From Cyanobium sp. (GTDB taxonomy: Bacteria > Cyanobacteriota > Cyanobacteriia > PCC-6307 > Cyanobiaceae): a stretch of DNA of 5,545 nt. Every line of letters starts with the position of its first letter. Position 1 is the first letter of the stretch. The position numbers were made by a program, and so were the translations under genes. Positions 5,462 through 5,545 of this stretch are shown piece after piece. The notes beneath the pieces are model-generated. The model searched no databases. It had not been told where the DNA came from and saw nothing but the letters and a program-made list of their open reading frames with translations. The stretch is taken from NCBI GenBank assembly GCA_014191535.1, contig BJHC01000108.1, positions 1-5,545 of the forward strand, given 5' to 3'.

Positions 5462-5545
5462 ATGACCATCGGCATCGGCTTGCTCGGGCTTGGCACGGTG
5501 GGAGCAGGCGTGGCCGAGATCCTGCTCACCCCCGAGGGGCGCCAT
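5462..5545 (+). CDS. hom: Homoserine dehydrogenase, N-terminal fragment
   Basis: Only the first 28 residues are in the window; the gene runs off the right edge. The start MTIGIGLLGLGTVGAGV carries the Rossmann dinucleotide-binding motif GLGTVG (about residues 9-14) followed by AEILL, a typical homoserine dehydrogenase N-terminus. The enzyme reduces aspartate semialdehyde to homoserine with NAD(P)H, on the route to threonine, methionine and isoleucine. The ATG at 5462 is preceded by GGCGG, a weak ribosome binding site. Position after sufE with a 58-bp gap matches my recollection of picocyanobacterial gene order. Other NAD(P)-dependent dehydrogenases share this motif, but the GLLGLGTVGAGV pattern is characteristic. 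Confidence 0.87.
   Translation, partial: MTIGIGLLGLGTVGAGVAEILLTPEGRH

Overview
The window looks like a piece of chromosome from a GC-rich picocyanobacterium, most likely of the Cyanobium / Synechococcus group. Three things point that way: a magnesium chelatase ATPase subunit (chlI, oxygenic-phototroph type), a DUF3370 protein (a family I know only from cyanobacteria), and an overwhelming preference for G or C at third codon positions. The gene order chlI - ruvC - 5-formyltetrahydrofolate cyclo-ligase - small proteins - sufE - homoserine dehydrogenase also agrees with my recollection of marine and freshwater Synechococcus/Prochlorococcus genomes. That is memory, not a search.

Layout: every gene is on the + strand and packed tightly. 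Bases 2-691 hold the 3' part of a class A beta-lactamase-like serine hydrolase. It overlaps by 4 bp (ATGA) a DUF3370 protein at 688-2070. That gene overlaps by 1 bp (TGATG) chlI at 2070-3155. A 7-codon mini-ORF (3155-3178) bridges the gap to ruvC (3175-3651, GTG start). Three bases later comes the cyclo-ligase (3655-4230). After a 67-bp spacer, 4298-4531 encodes a small protein I do not recognise. It directly abuts a secreted, membrane-anchored NikL-like protein (4532-4987). That gene overlaps sufE (4987-5403) by 1 bp. A 58-bp gap with a weak promoter-like element precedes the start of hom (5462 to the right edge).

The products belong to different pathways: chlorophyll synthesis (ChlI), Holliday junction resolution (RuvC), folate one-carbon metabolism (cyclo-ligase), Fe-S cluster assembly (SufE), aspartate-family amino acids (Hom) and cell-envelope proteins (the hydrolase, DUF3370 and the NikL-like protein). 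The arrangement reads as a compact housekeeping block held together by translational coupling, not as one pathway operon. I see no mobile element, CRISPR array, tRNA, rRNA, integrase or defence system, and nothing that amounts to a new multi-gene system. The points most worth a second look are the mini-ORF between chlI and ruvC, the omega loop of the beta-lactamase-like protein with no obvious general-base Glu, the orphan 77-residue protein, and the NikL-like protein with a predicted mature N-terminal histidine and no transporter gene beside it.
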